Shown piece after piece: positions 30,553 through 40,192 of a stretch of 64,000 bases of DNA. The stretch lies in assembly GCA_040756995.1 (NCBI GenBank), contig JBFLYK010000014.1:81079-145078 (forward strand), given 5' to 3'. How positions within the stretch are numbered: position 1 is the first letter of the stretch; the number at the start of each line of letters is the position of its first letter. The stretch comes from BP-133 sp040756995. Its GTDB lineage: Bacteria; Actinomycetota; Acidimicrobiia; IMCC26256; BP-133. The translations under genes were made by a program, and so were the position numbers. The notes beneath the pieces are model-generated. The model had not been told where the DNA came from. It saw only the letters and a program-made list of their open reading frames with translations, and searched no databases.

Positions 30553-32051
30553 ATGACCAAGTTCTCGGGCACCGGCAAGCGTCCGGTGCGGGCGAACGTC
30601 ACGGCCGCGGTGCGGACGACGCGCCGGCGCATCGCCACGCACGAGGGCGGCCGAGCCTACGAGCGGGAGCCGGAGGCGGAGCTCTTCCTGCTGGCCGCCA
30701 CCAACATGGTCGGTGAGGACACGTTCTACGAGCGGGCCGCCGACCGCGACGCCCGCTTCGTCGACCTCATCCACCGCGTCACGGCGACCAACGCCGCCTT
30801 CATCGCCGGCGACGGTGAGGACAAGATCGGTTTCGCCCAGTACCTGCGCCAGTACATGGGCATGCGCTCGGCGGCGGTCGTCATGGCCGCCGAGTACGTC
30901 GCCGCCGGTGGTGCCAACGGCCGGTCGGTCATCGCCCGCGCCCTGCAGCGGGCCGACGAGCCGGCCGAGCTCATCGGGTACTGGATGGCCATGTACGGCC
31001 GCAACCTGCCCATGCCGGTCAAGCGCGGCGTGGCCGACGCCGTCCGCCGGCTCTACACCGAGCGGGCCGCCCTCCGCTACGACGGCCTGTCCCGCTCGAT
31101 CCGGATGGCCGACGTCATCGAGCTGACCCACCCGTCCCCCAAGGACGCCCGCCAGTCGGCGCCGAGCTCGAGGCCGTCCCGGCCGACGAGCGGCGGGCGG
31201 TCGTGCGTGCCCGTGGCCCGCAGGCCCTGGCCGACGCCGGCTTCTCCTGGGAGCGGCTGTCGGGCTGGCTGCCGGGCGGCCTCGACGCCGAGGCCTGGGA
31301 GGCGGTCATCCCGTCGATGGGCGTCATGGCGCTCGTCCGCAACCTGCGGAACTTCGACCGGGCCGGCATCAGCGACGACGCCGTCGGCGCCGTCATCGCC
31401 AAGCTCACCGATCCGGTCCAGGTGGCCACGGCCCGCCTGTTCCCGTACCAGGTGTGGGCCGGTTACGCCCACGCCCCGTCCGACGACTGGAAGCGGGCAC
31501 TGGGCCGGACGCTCGAACTGACCGTCGCCAACATCCCGGCGCTCGACGGCACGCTGATCGTCATCGACACCTCCGGTTCGATGCAGGCGCCGGTCTCCAA
31601 CCGGTCCCGGCTGCAGCGCGTCGAGGTGGCCGCCGTCATGGCCATGGCCACGGCCCGCCGGGCCGGCGACGTCGATGTCGTCATCTACGGCGAGCACAGC
31701 GCCCGTCTGGGCAACGTCGCCGGCCGTTCGGTGCTCGCTGGCGTCGAGCACGTGGTCGGCCTGGTCGGCGCCGTGGGCCACGCCACCTGCGGGCACACCG
31801 CCATCGCCCGCCACTTCGACCCGAAGCGGCACCGGCGGGTGGTGCTCTTCACCGACGACCAGCAGCACGACTCCGGTTCCGTGAGCCTCGACCACGTCCC
31901 GCTGATCTACACCTTCAACCTGGCCGGCTACCGCCCGTCGGCCCTCCCGGCCGGGCAGCGGGGCCGCTACACGCTCGGCGGGTTCACCGACGCCACCTTC
32001 GAGGCGATCCGGATCGTGGAGAGCGGCGGTAACGCCGGATGGCCGTTCTGA
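30553..32051 (+). pseudogene. rsr: Ro60/Rsr (TROVE plus VWA domain), frameshifted
   Basis: The Ro60 homologue binds misfolded RNAs and Y RNA in a HEAT-repeat ring. It has a ribosome-binding site (GGGGAGAGGTGAAGGG) before ATG 30553. Frame 1 encodes the N-terminal TROVE part (FLLAATNMVGEDTFYERAADRD, YWMAMYGRNLPMPVKRGVA) to LTHPSPKDARQSA near 31161. The protein continues in frame 3 (AELEAVPADERRAVVR, PSMGVMALVRNLRNF, then MIDAS DTSGSM and FTDDQQH) to the stop at 32051. Homologues have an extra segment at the junction, so a short deletion with frameshift, or an assembly error, is likely. A C5 run at 31136-31140 is nearby. Codon use stays normal on both sides, so decay would be recent. Confidence 0.82.
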
Positions 32052-32152
32052 CCGGCGGCCATCCGGCCTTCCCTGAGAGGCTCGCTCGCCAACACCGACT
32101 GGGCCTGGAAAGCTACCGACGCAATACGGCCCGTGTCGCGGAGGGAGGGCAT

Positions 32153-32452
32153 GTGAGCCGATATGTCTGCCCGATCGCCGTCATCCTGGCCATGGCGACG
32201 GTGTTCCGCTTCTACTTTCGGGAACGGTTGCTGCGAGCGCAGGGTCAGGCGTCGGAAGACCACCGTGAAGAACTCAAAGGAGTGTTGGCCGTCCATCTCG
32301 GGCAGGCGGCGGAGATCGCCAACCGTCTCCACCAGTTCCTGCCCGACATGGACCCACCGGCGCGGCCTCGAGCGGAGGAGTCGATCCGGCGCCTCGTCAG
32401 AACCCTCGACACGCTGACCGTGACGCTGCGAGACCCCGGACCGCCTCCGTGA
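32153..32452 (+). CDS. Small membrane protein of unknown function
   Basis: A 99-residue protein starting at GTG, 5 bases after the ribosome-binding site GGAGGGAGG. It has one N-terminal membrane segment (YVCPIAVILAMATVFRFYF, residues 4-22), then a charged helical region (RAQGQASEDHREELKGVL) and a tail. No family recognised. A start at 32039 is possible but has no ribosome-binding site and overlaps Ro60. Confidence 0.6.
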   Translation: MSRYVCPIAVILAMATVFRFYFRERLLRAQGQASEDHREELKGVLAVHLGQAAEIANRLHQFLPDMDPPARPRAEESIRRLVRTLDTLTVTLRDPGPPP

Positions 32453-32458
32453 GGCCGC

Positions 32459-33811
32459 TCACTCCAGGACGGTGATCGACACCATCGGGTTGGCGGGCGG
32501 GTTGTTGCCAGTCGAGCCGGAGAACGGCTTGTTGGAGAAGTTGAAGACTCCGCCGTCCTCGGCGACCATCAGGTAGCCGTTGCCGTAGGGGACCATGCCC
32601 CGCATCGGCTTGTTGAGCATGATGTTGCCCATCGAACCCTTGAAGACGGCCTTGAAGGCGAACACGCCGCCGTCGGTGGCCACCAGCCAGTAGCCCTCAC
32701 CGTCGGGGTCGGGGACGATGGCCACCACCGGCTTGTTGAGCGTGATGGCACCCATCGAACCCTCGAACCGGGCATCGCCGAGGGCGAATACGCCACCGTC
32801 GGCTGCGGTCAGGTAGTAGCCCTTGCCGCTCGGGGTCGGCGACGAGTCGACGATGTCGCCGTTGAGCTTCAGGGTCGAGACGTCACCGATGTTCGGGTTG
32901 GCGTCGCCGAAGGCGAACATCCGGCCCTTGTTCGTGAAGATCCAGTAGCCGGCGCCGGTGGCCGTGCCCGACATGCTCACCGCCTTCTCCCCCGGCTTGA
33001 GGTCGGCGGTGGACAGGCTGCCGTAGAACACCGGCCCGAAGGCCGACACGGTGCCGCGGGAGTCGAGTGTCCAGTACCCGGTTCCGTGGGGCGCCGCCTC
33101 GATGTCGACGATCAGGTTGCCGGGCGACGACGGTTCCCCGAGCGTCGGTGCGTCACCGAAGTTGTAGACCTTGCCGTCGGAGCCGATGGCCCAGTAACCG
33201 ACGACCTGGCTGGCGCTCACGGCCTTGCCGAGGCCGTCGTCGGGCGCCATGTCGGTGGCCGGGGCGGCGCTGAGGCTGCTGTCGCGGGGCGGCGCCACGC
33301 TCCGCAGAGCGGCCCACTGGAACGACGCCGGCAGGCCCAGGCAATTCGCCGGGACGCTGGCCAGGTAGAGGCGGTTCACGCCGTCGAAGCTGCCGACGGC
33401 GCTCGGGCAGGGGATCGGGTCCTTGCCCGGCGGGAAGACGACGACTTCGCCGAAGCCGTTGGCGCCCCGCTTCAGTTGCACGAGGTAGTCGGGCGGGGAG
33501 TCCTGGCGGACGCCGATGGCCCAGCGCACGAAGTCGCTGGGAGCGTTGCCGGTGAGGTCGTCGCCCTTGGCCAACTTCATCGTCAGGCTGATGAAGTCGT
33601 TCTGGTGGCGGACGCTGGCCGCCACGATGTCAGCCTTCGGTTCTCCCGCCGTGGTGCCGCCGCGTACGGTGTCGCCCGACGGGTCGGTGATCGACACGCT
33701 CGAATCGGCCACCGCGGCGCCGGCCTGGCCGGCGGTGACCAACGGAGCGGCGGCGAGTGCGACGAGCGCAGCCAGCACGCCGGAGGCGCGCCGGAAGGGA
33801 GCTGCAGGCAT
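32459..33811 (-). CDS. Secreted protein with GYW-DGGVFAFGDA repeats
   Basis: A 450-residue exported protein. A signal peptide (residues 1-33) is followed by a beta domain with paired Cys (SITDPSGDTVRGG, CPSAVGSF, ANCLG). From about residue 205 at least five repeats of about 45-50 residues follow, each with GYW or GYY, then DGGVFAFGDA-like and GS-x-G-x(3)-LNKP. The repeats look like propeller blades and recur in the 1054-residue protein at 54183-57347. Such repeats are common in Acidimicrobiia surface proteins, with unknown function. Convergent with the small membrane protein, 6 bases apart. Confidence 0.78.
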   Translation of the reverse strand: MPAAPFRRASGVLAALVALAAAPLVTAGQAGAAVADSSVSITDPSGDTVRGGTTAGEPKADIVAASVRHQNDFISLTMKLAKGDDLTGNAPSDFVRWAIGVRQDSPPDYLVQLKRGANGFGEVVVFPPGKDPIPCPSAVGSFDGVNRLYLASVPANCLGLPASFQWAALRSVAPPRDSSLSAAPATDMAPDDGLGKAVSASQVVGYWAIGSDGKVYNFGDAPTLGEPSSPGNLIVDIEAAPHGTGYWTLDSRGTVSAFGPVFYGSLSTADLKPGEKAVSMSGTATGAGYWIFTNKGRMFAFGDANPNIGDVSTLKLNGDIVDSSPTPSGKGYYLTAADGGVFALGDARFEGSMGAITLNKPVVAIVPDPDGEGYWLVATDGGVFAFKAVFKGSMGNIMLNKPMRGMVPYGNGYLMVAEDGGVFNFSNKPFSGSTGNNPPANPMVSITVLE

Positions 33812-33923
33812 GCGAAACCTCCAGAAACGCTCGGGCCCGAGCGACGTTGCTCGGGCGCGGGCCGGGGGGCCGCGAAGGGGTATACCGGTTCGGCTCCGCC
33901 CTTAACCCCCGAGAACCGGACAA

Positions 33924-35129
33924 ATGCCCCCGAAGCTGCTGCGCATCGACAATCGGCAACGCCGCGCCCGCCTCGCCCGGCGCCACCATCTCGCCGGGCC
34001 GTCCCGAGCGGCGGATGTCGTGACCCTGGCCGGCGACCTCGTCGGCTTCCACGGCAGCGACCCGGCCAGCGTCTTCCTCTCGGCCTGGGCCCGGTTGCGG
34101 AAACCGGAGAGCACGGTGGCCGAGCTCGAGCGGGCGCTGTACACCGATCGCACGCTGGTCCGCACGCTCTGCATGCGGCGCACCATGTTCGTGGTGCCGA
34201 CCGACGCCGTGCCGGTGGTGCAGGCGGCGGTCACCGAGGCGCTCGTCCCCGGCGAGCGGCGGCGTACGGTGCAGATGATCGAACAAAGCGGCATCGCCGC
34301 CGACGGCGCCGCCTGGCTCGAGGAGGTCGAAGCCGCCACTCTGGCGGAGCTCATCGTCCGCCGGGAGGCGACCGGCGCCGAGCTGGCCAAGGCCGTGCCC
34401 GGGCTCGACCACCAGATCCCCGTCGGTGAGGGCAAGACGTGGGCCGGCACCGTCGGCATCTCGACCCGGGTGCTGTTCCTCCTTTCGACGGCCCAGCGGA
34501 TCGTGCGGGGCCGGCCCAGGGGCTCGTGGACCAGCAGCCAGTACCGCTGGTCGCCGATCGAGGCGTGGCTGCCGGACGGGGTGCCGACCATGGAACCGGC
34601 CGCCGCCCGCTCCGAGCTCGTCCGCCGGTATCTGGCCCGCTTCGGGCCGGCGACCACCAACGACATCAAATGGTGGACGGGCTGGACGGTCGCCCAGACC
34701 AAGGCCGCGCTGGCCGCCGTCGAGGCGGTCGAAGTGGCGCTGGATCCGGAGATGACACGGGGCTGGGTTCTGCCCGGTGACGTCGCGCCGGTGCGGGCGC
34801 CGGCGCCGTGGGTGGCGCTCCTGCCATCGCTCGACCCGACGACGATGGGATGGCAGCAACGGGAGTGGTATCTCGGCCCCCACGGCCCGCAACTCTTCGA
34901 TCGCAACGGAAATGCCGGTCCCACCGTGTGGGTCGACGGGCGGGTCGTCGGAGGATGGGCGCAGCGCCGCAGCGGGGAAATCGTCCACCGTCTGCTGGAG
35001 GACGTCGGCGCCGAAGCGTCCGGCGCCGTGGCGGCCACCGCAGCGCAGCTCGAACGGTGGCTCGGCCCCATGCGCGTCACGCCCCGGTTCGCCACCCCGC
35101 TCCAGAAGGCACTGACGGCGGGCGACTGA
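33924..35129 (+). CDS. Winged-helix DNA-binding protein, AlkZ-like
   Basis: A 401-residue protein of the HTH_42/AlkZ family (PF06224-like): LRIDNRQRRARLARRHHLAG at the N-terminus, GFHGSDPASVFLSAWARL, RTLCMRRTMFVVP, LARFGPATTNDIKWWTGW and WVALLPSLDPTTMGW are conserved family segments. Members include DNA glycosylases that remove interstrand crosslinks or alkylated bases; the catalytic QxQ or QxD motif of AlkZ is not evident here, so glycosylase activity is uncertain. No operon partner. Confidence 0.8.
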   Translation: MPPKLLRIDNRQRRARLARRHHLAGPSRAADVVTLAGDLVGFHGSDPASVFLSAWARLRKPESTVAELERALYTDRTLVRTLCMRRTMFVVPTDAVPVVQAAVTEALVPGERRRTVQMIEQSGIAADGAAWLEEVEAATLAELIVRREATGAELAKAVPGLDHQIPVGEGKTWAGTVGISTRVLFLLSTAQRIVRGRPRGSWTSSQYRWSPIEAWLPDGVPTMEPAAARSELVRRYLARFGPATTNDIKWWTGWTVAQTKAALAAVEAVEVALDPEMTRGWVLPGDVAPVRAPAPWVALLPSLDPTTMGWQQREWYLGPHGPQLFDRNGNAGPTVWVDGRVVGGWAQRRSGEIVHRLLEDVGAEASGAVAATAAQLERWLGPMRVTPRFATPLQKALTAGD

Positions 35130-35234
35130 GACGGAACTGGGAATCGTTGACAAAGATCGTCAGGTCTGCCTTACATTGCTGGGTTGGGCGCCGGCTCTGA
35201 AGGCGCCGACCGAGGGAGGCCGGAGGTGCTGTCC

Positions 35235-35924
35235 GTGAACGGACCAACGCAGAGTCGCCGGGGTCGTTGCTTCCTGTTGCTGGCGCCGCTCCTGCTGGCG
35301 ACGGTGGTGCCGGCGGGCCGGAGCGACGCCGCCGAGGACACGAAGGTGTCGGCCACCACGGTCGCCCAGGCGCTCAAGACCATTGAGCGCGCCGGCGGGG
35401 ACATCGCCGCCCACGCCGCCGCCGACAAGGCCAAGGCGGAACACGGAGTCGAGGTCATCGAGCCCTTGTGGAAGATGATCGAAGGCACCATCCGGGCCAA
35501 CGACCCGAACTCCTACGCCGCCTTCGAGGACGCCGTCGCCGACCTCGGCGCGGCGGCCAAGGCCGGTGACGCCCGGAAGGCCGGGGGAGCCGCCGGAGCG
35601 CTCAGTTCCGCCGTGCAGTTCTACGTCGCCAAGTTCCCCGGCGAGGCCGGGCCGACCGCCGGCGCCCCCCGGGGCCCGGCCGCCGCCGCGGCCGCCGCTT
35701 CGAAGCCGGCCCCGAAGCAAGCGGCTTCGGCCGACAAGACTCCGGCCCCCGCCGAGGACAGGCAAGCGGCGGCCGTCAGCCCGGCCGCCGAGGCCGGTGA
35801 CGCCACGCTGGCCCGCACCGGCCCGTCGTCGGCTCTCGCCGCCCTCGCCGGCGCCGCCCTCGGACTGGGCGGCCTCGGCCTCATCGGCGGCGCCCGCCGC
35901 CGCCGGTCCTCGCCGACCGCCTGA
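35235..35924 (+). CDS. Secreted protein with LARTG sorting signal
   Basis: A 229-residue exported protein. GTG 35235 is preceded by GGAGG at 8 bases. A signal peptide (to about residue 30, RSDAAED) leads to a helical domain (QALKTIERAGGDIAAHAAAD, WKMIEGTIRANDPNSY), then an Ala/Pro linker. The end is LARTG, a hydrophobic helix and RRRR, the order of a sortase substrate. It should be cell-wall anchored. Function is unknown; the helical part resembles bacterial imelysin-like or iron-uptake peptidase regions only loosely. Confidence 0.7.
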   Translation: MNGPTQSRRGRCFLLLAPLLLATVVPAGRSDAAEDTKVSATTVAQALKTIERAGGDIAAHAAADKAKAEHGVEVIEPLWKMIEGTIRANDPNSYAAFEDAVADLGAAAKAGDARKAGGAAGALSSAVQFYVAKFPGEAGPTAGAPRGPAAAAAAASKPAPKQAASADKTPAPAEDRQAAAVSPAAEAGDATLARTGPSSALAALAGAALGLGGLGLIGGARRRRSSPTA

Positions 35925-35930
35925 GCGAAC

Positions 35931-37451
35931 TCAGGCTCCGCTGGCTTGCGCCTCGGCGGCGGCCGCCACCCGCAGCACGGCGGCATCGGCGAAGTGGCGG
36001 CCGACGATCATCATTCCGATCGGCAGCGATCCGGGCGGCTGGCACGGCACCGTGATCGCCGGATGGCCCGTCACGTCGAACGGCGCGGTGTTGACGACCA
36101 TCTCGAAGGCCCGGCCGATGTACTCCGCCCGGGAGGCGTCCAGCGCCGGCAACGGCGTCGGCAGCATCGGCAGCGTCGGCATCACCAGCACGTCGGCCTC
36201 GTCGAGCGCGGCGTCGTACGCCGCCCGCAGGGCGCGGCCGACGTTCTGGCCCTTGGCGTAGTGCCGGCCGCCGTAGCTGCGGCGCAGGTGCTCGCCGAGC
36301 AGCATCACCAGCTTCACGGTGTCGGCCACGTCGTTGACCCGGGCCTGCCGGCCCCGGCCGAAGGCCTCGCCCAGCCCCGTGGCGTAGTGACCCTTCCAGC
36401 CGGTACCCAGCCCGTTGCCCTTGACCATGAGCTCCGTGGCGCCCTCCATGCCGATCGCCATCCAGACCGTCATCGCCACCCGGTGCATCGGCACCGACAC
36501 CTCGCTGACCACCGCCCCGGCCTTCTCCAGGCGGCGGGCGGCGTCGCGAACCGCCTCGTCGACGGCCTCCTCCGACCGGCCCTCCCACCCGAACCCTTCG
36601 GACAGCACACCGACGCGCACGCCACTCAGATCGCCGTTGAGCCCGACGGAATAGGGCTCCGTCGGCACCACTGACGGCTGCCGGGGGTCAAGGCCGTCGG
36701 CGCCGGCCAGGACCTCGAGGAACCGGGCGACGTCGGCCACCGTCGGCCCGATCGGGCCGGTGTGGTCGAGGGTCAGCTCGATCGGGAAGATGCCGCTGTA
36801 GGGCACGAGCCCATAGGTCGGCTTGTGGCCCACGACACCCGTCCAGCAAGCCGGCATCCGGATCGACCCGCCCTGGTCCCCGCCGATGGCCAGATCGGCC
36901 TCGCCGGTGGCCACCAGCACCGCCGAACCGCTCGACGAGCCACCGGCCGACCGGCCCGGCGCCCTCGGGTTCAGCACCGGCCCGGTGGCGGCGGTGTGGC
37001 TACCGCCGGAGAAGCACAGGTCCTCGCACACCGCTTTGCCGACGATGGTCGCGCCGGCGTCGAGCGTGCGGCTGACGACGGTGGCGTCGACCTCGGGCAC
37101 GTAGCCCTCCAGCAGCGCGGAGCCGTTCATCATCGGGACGCCCGCCACGCACACGTTGTCCTTCACCACCAGGCGCTTGCCGGCCAACGGGCCGTCGGCC
37201 GCGCCGGGGATCTCACAGCGCCAGTACCAGGCGTTCCAGGGATTGTCGGACGGGTCGGGCCGGTATCCGGGCGTCCGGGGGTACCGGGGCGCCAGCGGGG
37301 CCGGCTCCACCATCTGCTCCACGGCGGCGATCGTTCCGAGCAACGGCAGGAGCAGCTCCCGGAACGAGGCGAGATCCTCGTCGGACAGCACGAGCCCGAA
37401 GGACCGGGCGATGTCCTGCAGCTGTCCGATGGTGGGCGGTGAAACCGGCAT
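35931..37451 (-). CDS. Amidase signature family enzyme
   Basis: A 506-residue amidase with the Ser-Ser-Lys triad region: LVVKDNVCVAGVPM supplies the Lys, and GRSAGGSSSGSAVLVA then GGDQGGSIRMPA supply the cis-Ser and nucleophile Ser. Enzymes of this family hydrolyse amides, including acylamides and glutamyl amides (GatA-like). It is a stand-alone amidase, not GatA, because no gatB or gatC is near. Substrate unknown. Confidence 0.88.
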   Translation of the reverse strand: MPVSPPTIGQLQDIARSFGLVLSDEDLASFRELLLPLLGTIAAVEQMVEPAPLAPRYPRTPGYRPDPSDNPWNAWYWRCEIPGAADGPLAGKRLVVKDNVCVAGVPMMNGSALLEGYVPEVDATVVSRTLDAGATIVGKAVCEDLCFSGGSHTAATGPVLNPRAPGRSAGGSSSGSAVLVATGEADLAIGGDQGGSIRMPACWTGVVGHKPTYGLVPYSGIFPIELTLDHTGPIGPTVADVARFLEVLAGADGLDPRQPSVVPTEPYSVGLNGDLSGVRVGVLSEGFGWEGRSEEAVDEAVRDAARRLEKAGAVVSEVSVPMHRVAMTVWMAIGMEGATELMVKGNGLGTGWKGHYATGLGEAFGRGRQARVNDVADTVKLVMLLGEHLRRSYGGRHYAKGQNVGRALRAAYDAALDEADVLVMPTLPMLPTPLPALDASRAEYIGRAFEMVVNTAPFDVTGHPAITVPCQPPGSLPIGMMIVGRHFADAAVLRVAAAAEAQASGA

Positions 37452-37860
37452 GGCTGACCTCCTCGGCGAGGCCGCCGAACCTACCTGAAGCGCCCGTCGC
37501 CCCGACGTGGCGCCTCGCCGGCCCCGGCGACGACGTTGTCGGGGCCCGGCGAGGCGGGGGGACCCCCGTCACCCGCCGTAGTTGCCGGATGTGGGCGATG
37601 CCGGCAAGCCGGGGAAATGGGTGACGAGGATCGCCGGCCGGATCAGTGACGAAGTTGGGATTCGCCACCGATCCGGCGCGGCGACCTGCTGGATTCGGCT
37701 ATTTCCAGGTTTGTTTCTGTGCTTGTTTTCCGCGGCGTTCGCCGTTCCCAGCGGGGGAGGTTGCCGTTGAATCTTTCTGCCCCAAATAGCCCTCTGTCAA
37801 GGGCGCCATTTAGCAAACGTTCGGCCGGTCTATTTGCGGTATTCCCGCAACGGCTCGCCC
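37452..37860. other. 409-bp intergenic region
   Basis: No gene is seen. It lies between two minus-strand genes. A long imperfect hairpin at 37512-37554 (GCCTCGCCGG with CCGGCGAGGC) probably terminates the GGDEF-EAL gene. The half around 37660-37850 is unusually AT-rich for this window and could hold the amidase promoter. Confidence 0.6.
37512..37554 (-). terminator. Long GC hairpin downstream of the GGDEF-EAL gene
   Basis: GCCTCGCCGGCCCCG pairs with CGGGGCCCGGCGAGGC, with one bulge. It is in position to end transcription of the minus-strand gene at 37861. Confidence 0.5.
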
Positions 37861-40179
37861 TCAACCGGCGGTGGCCAGCAGCGATTGCGGACGGAGCAAC
37901 GCCTCGATCTCGACCGCTTCGACCGGCCGGCCGAACAGGTAGCCCTGGGCCATGTCGCAGCCGTGGCGGGCCAGGAACGACCGCTGAGCCTCGGTCTCCA
38001 CCCCTTCGGCCACCACCTCGAGTCCCAGGGCATGGGCCATGGCGATCATGGCCGCCACGATCGGCGCTTCGTCGTTGGGATTCTCCACGCCCTCCACGAA
38101 CGACCGGTCGATTTTCAGCGTGTGGAACGGGAGTCCCTGCAGCCGGCCGAGGGCGGAATAACCGGTCCCGAAGTCGTCGATGGCCAGCCGCACGCCGAGC
38201 GCTTCGAGTTCCCGGAACAGCGGCCGGCCCAACCCGTTCGGCGCGGTGGCCACCGTGTCGACGGCCATGCTCTCGGTCACCTCGAGTTCGAGCAGCCGGG
38301 GATTGATGCCGGTCACGGCCAGCACCTCGCTGACCCGCTCGACGATGCGGGAGCGCCAGAACGCCCGCCCCGAAAGGTTGACTGCCATCCGCACCGCCGG
38401 CAGGCCGGCCTCGGACCACGCCCGCAACTGGGCGCAGGCCGTCCGCATCACCCAGTCGTCGAGGGCGACGATGAGCCCGCTCTCCTCGGCCAGCGGGATG
38501 AACGTGTCCGGGGCGATGGGGCCCAGCGTCGGGTGGTGCCACCGCGCCAGGGCCTCGACGCCGCAGAGCCGACCCGTCGCCAGGTCGAACTGGGGCTGGT
38601 ACACCACCCGCAGCTGACCGCTGTCGAGCGCCTGGTGGAGGTCGCCCTCCAGCACCAGGCGGGCCTCGACGCCGGCGTTCATCTCGACGCTGTAGATCTC
38701 GAAACAGTTGCGGCCGCGCTCCTTGGCCCGGTACATCGCCGTATCGGCGTTCTTGAGCAGCACCGACGGCCGTGTGCCGTCGTCGGGCGACACGGCGATG
38801 CCGACGCTGGCCGTGACGTAGAGCTCCTGGCCGGCGACGACGAACGGCGAGCGGAAGGTGGCCAGGACCTTCTCGGCCACGAACGCCGCTTCACCGGTGG
38901 AGCGCAGCCCGGTGGCCAGCAGAGTGAACTCGTCGCCGCTCATGCGGGCCACGGTGTCACCGCCCCGGAGCGCCCCGGTCAGGCGCCGCGCCACTTGCCG
39001 CAACAACTCGTTGCCGGTCGGGTGCCCGAGGCTGTCATTGACCCGCTTGAACCGGTCGAGGTCGAGCACGAAGACCGCCAGCTTGCGTTCGGGCTGCCGG
39101 CGCTCGGCCAGCGCCAGGCCCACGGTCTCCTCGAACAGCAGCTGATTCGGCAGACCGGTCAGCGCGTCGTGGAACGCTTCGTGCTTGAGCTGTTCGACGA
39201 GGGCTGCGTTCTCCAGCGCGCTCGCCCCCACGGCCACCAGGGCGTCGAGCAGCCTGGCATCCTGCGGCCCGAGCGGCTGCAGGCCGCGACGGCCCGAAAC
39301 CACCAGCCAGTGCTCGGGAAAGCCCGGCCCGGGAAGACGGCTTCCGAGTTCTCCCTCACCCGGGGGAGTCTCGGTGATCCGGGCGTCACGGCACCGGAGC
39401 AGTTCCCGGGCCGAGGCGGTGATCGCCTCCTCGACATCGGCCGGCTCCATCGAGGCATGGGCCTCGAGGGCCGTCCGGAGCAGTCCGTCGAGCCGCTCCC
39501 GGTCGTTTCGGGCCCGCAACGACCCCGCCAGCACGATGTGGAGCACGCCCATGGGGAGGGCGGCGAAGAGCAGCGCCCAGGAGTACGCCGAGCCGGCCAG
39601 CCCGGCCAGCAGCCCGATGGCCACGGTGGCCGACCACACGAGGAGCCGGAACCCCAGCCCGTCGGCCAGCGATCCCCAGAACGGCTGGCCCTCGACCACC
39701 GCCAGCACGGCGGAGACCGACACGGCGTTGACGATGAGGAACACGGCCGCGCCGAGGACGACCGCCGCGAAGCCCCGGGGGTTCGTCCCACCGGGACCGC
39801 CGACGAGATGGGCGGTGCCGACCGCCAGACCGGCGGCCGTGAGCACCATCCCGGTGTTGAACAGGACGCGCACCAGCGGCCGCCGGGTGACGAGCCGGCT
39901 GACGAAGGCGGCGATGCCGAAGGCGGCGACGACGCCGAGCGGAGGGAGGAGCAGCGCCATCGCCACGAGGAAGGCCTCGTCGAGCTGAAACGCCTCGGTC
40001 TCCTCGCGGCGCAGGATCTTGATCGGGAACGCCCAGGTCATGCCGAGCGCCACCATGAACCCGGCCAGTTCGGCCACGGAGCCGATGCCGTCGTGGCGAC
40101 CGAGCACCAGGGTGAGCGCAACCGTGAGCGCGCCCGCCCCGACGGCGGCCGCCACGGCCGCTTTCAGCTTCGCCGGCAT
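37861..40179 (-). CDS. Membrane-bound GGDEF-EAL protein (c-di-GMP metabolism)
   Basis: A 772-residue protein. ATG 40179 follows AGGAG at 5 bases. The first 300 residues hold about eight hydrophobic helices (ALTVALTLVL, GFMVALGMTWAF, LLLPPLGVVAAF and so on) like an MASE-type sensor. The GGDEF domain follows with RMSGDEF in place of GGDEF at the active half-site and DRFKRVNDSLGH; SGDEF variants can be active. The EAL domain has GVEALARWH, NLSGRAF and DDFGTGYSAL, so phosphodiesterase residues look intact. It probably makes or degrades cyclic di-GMP in answer to a membrane signal. Confidence 0.88.
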   Translation of the reverse strand: MPAKLKAAVAAAVGAGALTVALTLVLGRHDGIGSVAELAGFMVALGMTWAFPIKILRREETEAFQLDEAFLVAMALLLPPLGVVAAFGIAAFVSRLVTRRPLVRVLFNTGMVLTAAGLAVGTAHLVGGPGGTNPRGFAAVVLGAAVFLIVNAVSVSAVLAVVEGQPFWGSLADGLGFRLLVWSATVAIGLLAGLAGSAYSWALLFAALPMGVLHIVLAGSLRARNDRERLDGLLRTALEAHASMEPADVEEAITASARELLRCRDARITETPPGEGELGSRLPGPGFPEHWLVVSGRRGLQPLGPQDARLLDALVAVGASALENAALVEQLKHEAFHDALTGLPNQLLFEETVGLALAERRQPERKLAVFVLDLDRFKRVNDSLGHPTGNELLRQVARRLTGALRGGDTVARMSGDEFTLLATGLRSTGEAAFVAEKVLATFRSPFVVAGQELYVTASVGIAVSPDDGTRPSVLLKNADTAMYRAKERGRNCFEIYSVEMNAGVEARLVLEGDLHQALDSGQLRVVYQPQFDLATGRLCGVEALARWHHPTLGPIAPDTFIPLAEESGLIVALDDWVMRTACAQLRAWSEAGLPAVRMAVNLSGRAFWRSRIVERVSEVLAVTGINPRLLELEVTESMAVDTVATAPNGLGRPLFRELEALGVRLAIDDFGTGYSALGRLQGLPFHTLKIDRSFVEGVENPNDEAPIVAAMIAMAHALGLEVVAEGVETEAQRSFLARHGCDMAQGYLFGRPVEAVEIEALLRPQSLLATAG

Positions 40180-40192
40180 TGCGCTCCTGTCC

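Noticed and set aside
31130..31160. Programmed -1 frameshift in the Ro60 gene
   Set aside because: The CCCCCAAG run does not give a good slippery heptamer in the right frame, and a family segment is missing at the join, so mutation or assembly error is more likely.
26728..32051. Prophage or integrative element carrying the tRNA array
   Set aside because: No integrase, capsid, terminase or transposase gene is seen and no direct-repeat attachment site was found. Only an inverted 20-bp repeat is present, so mobility is left as a possibility.
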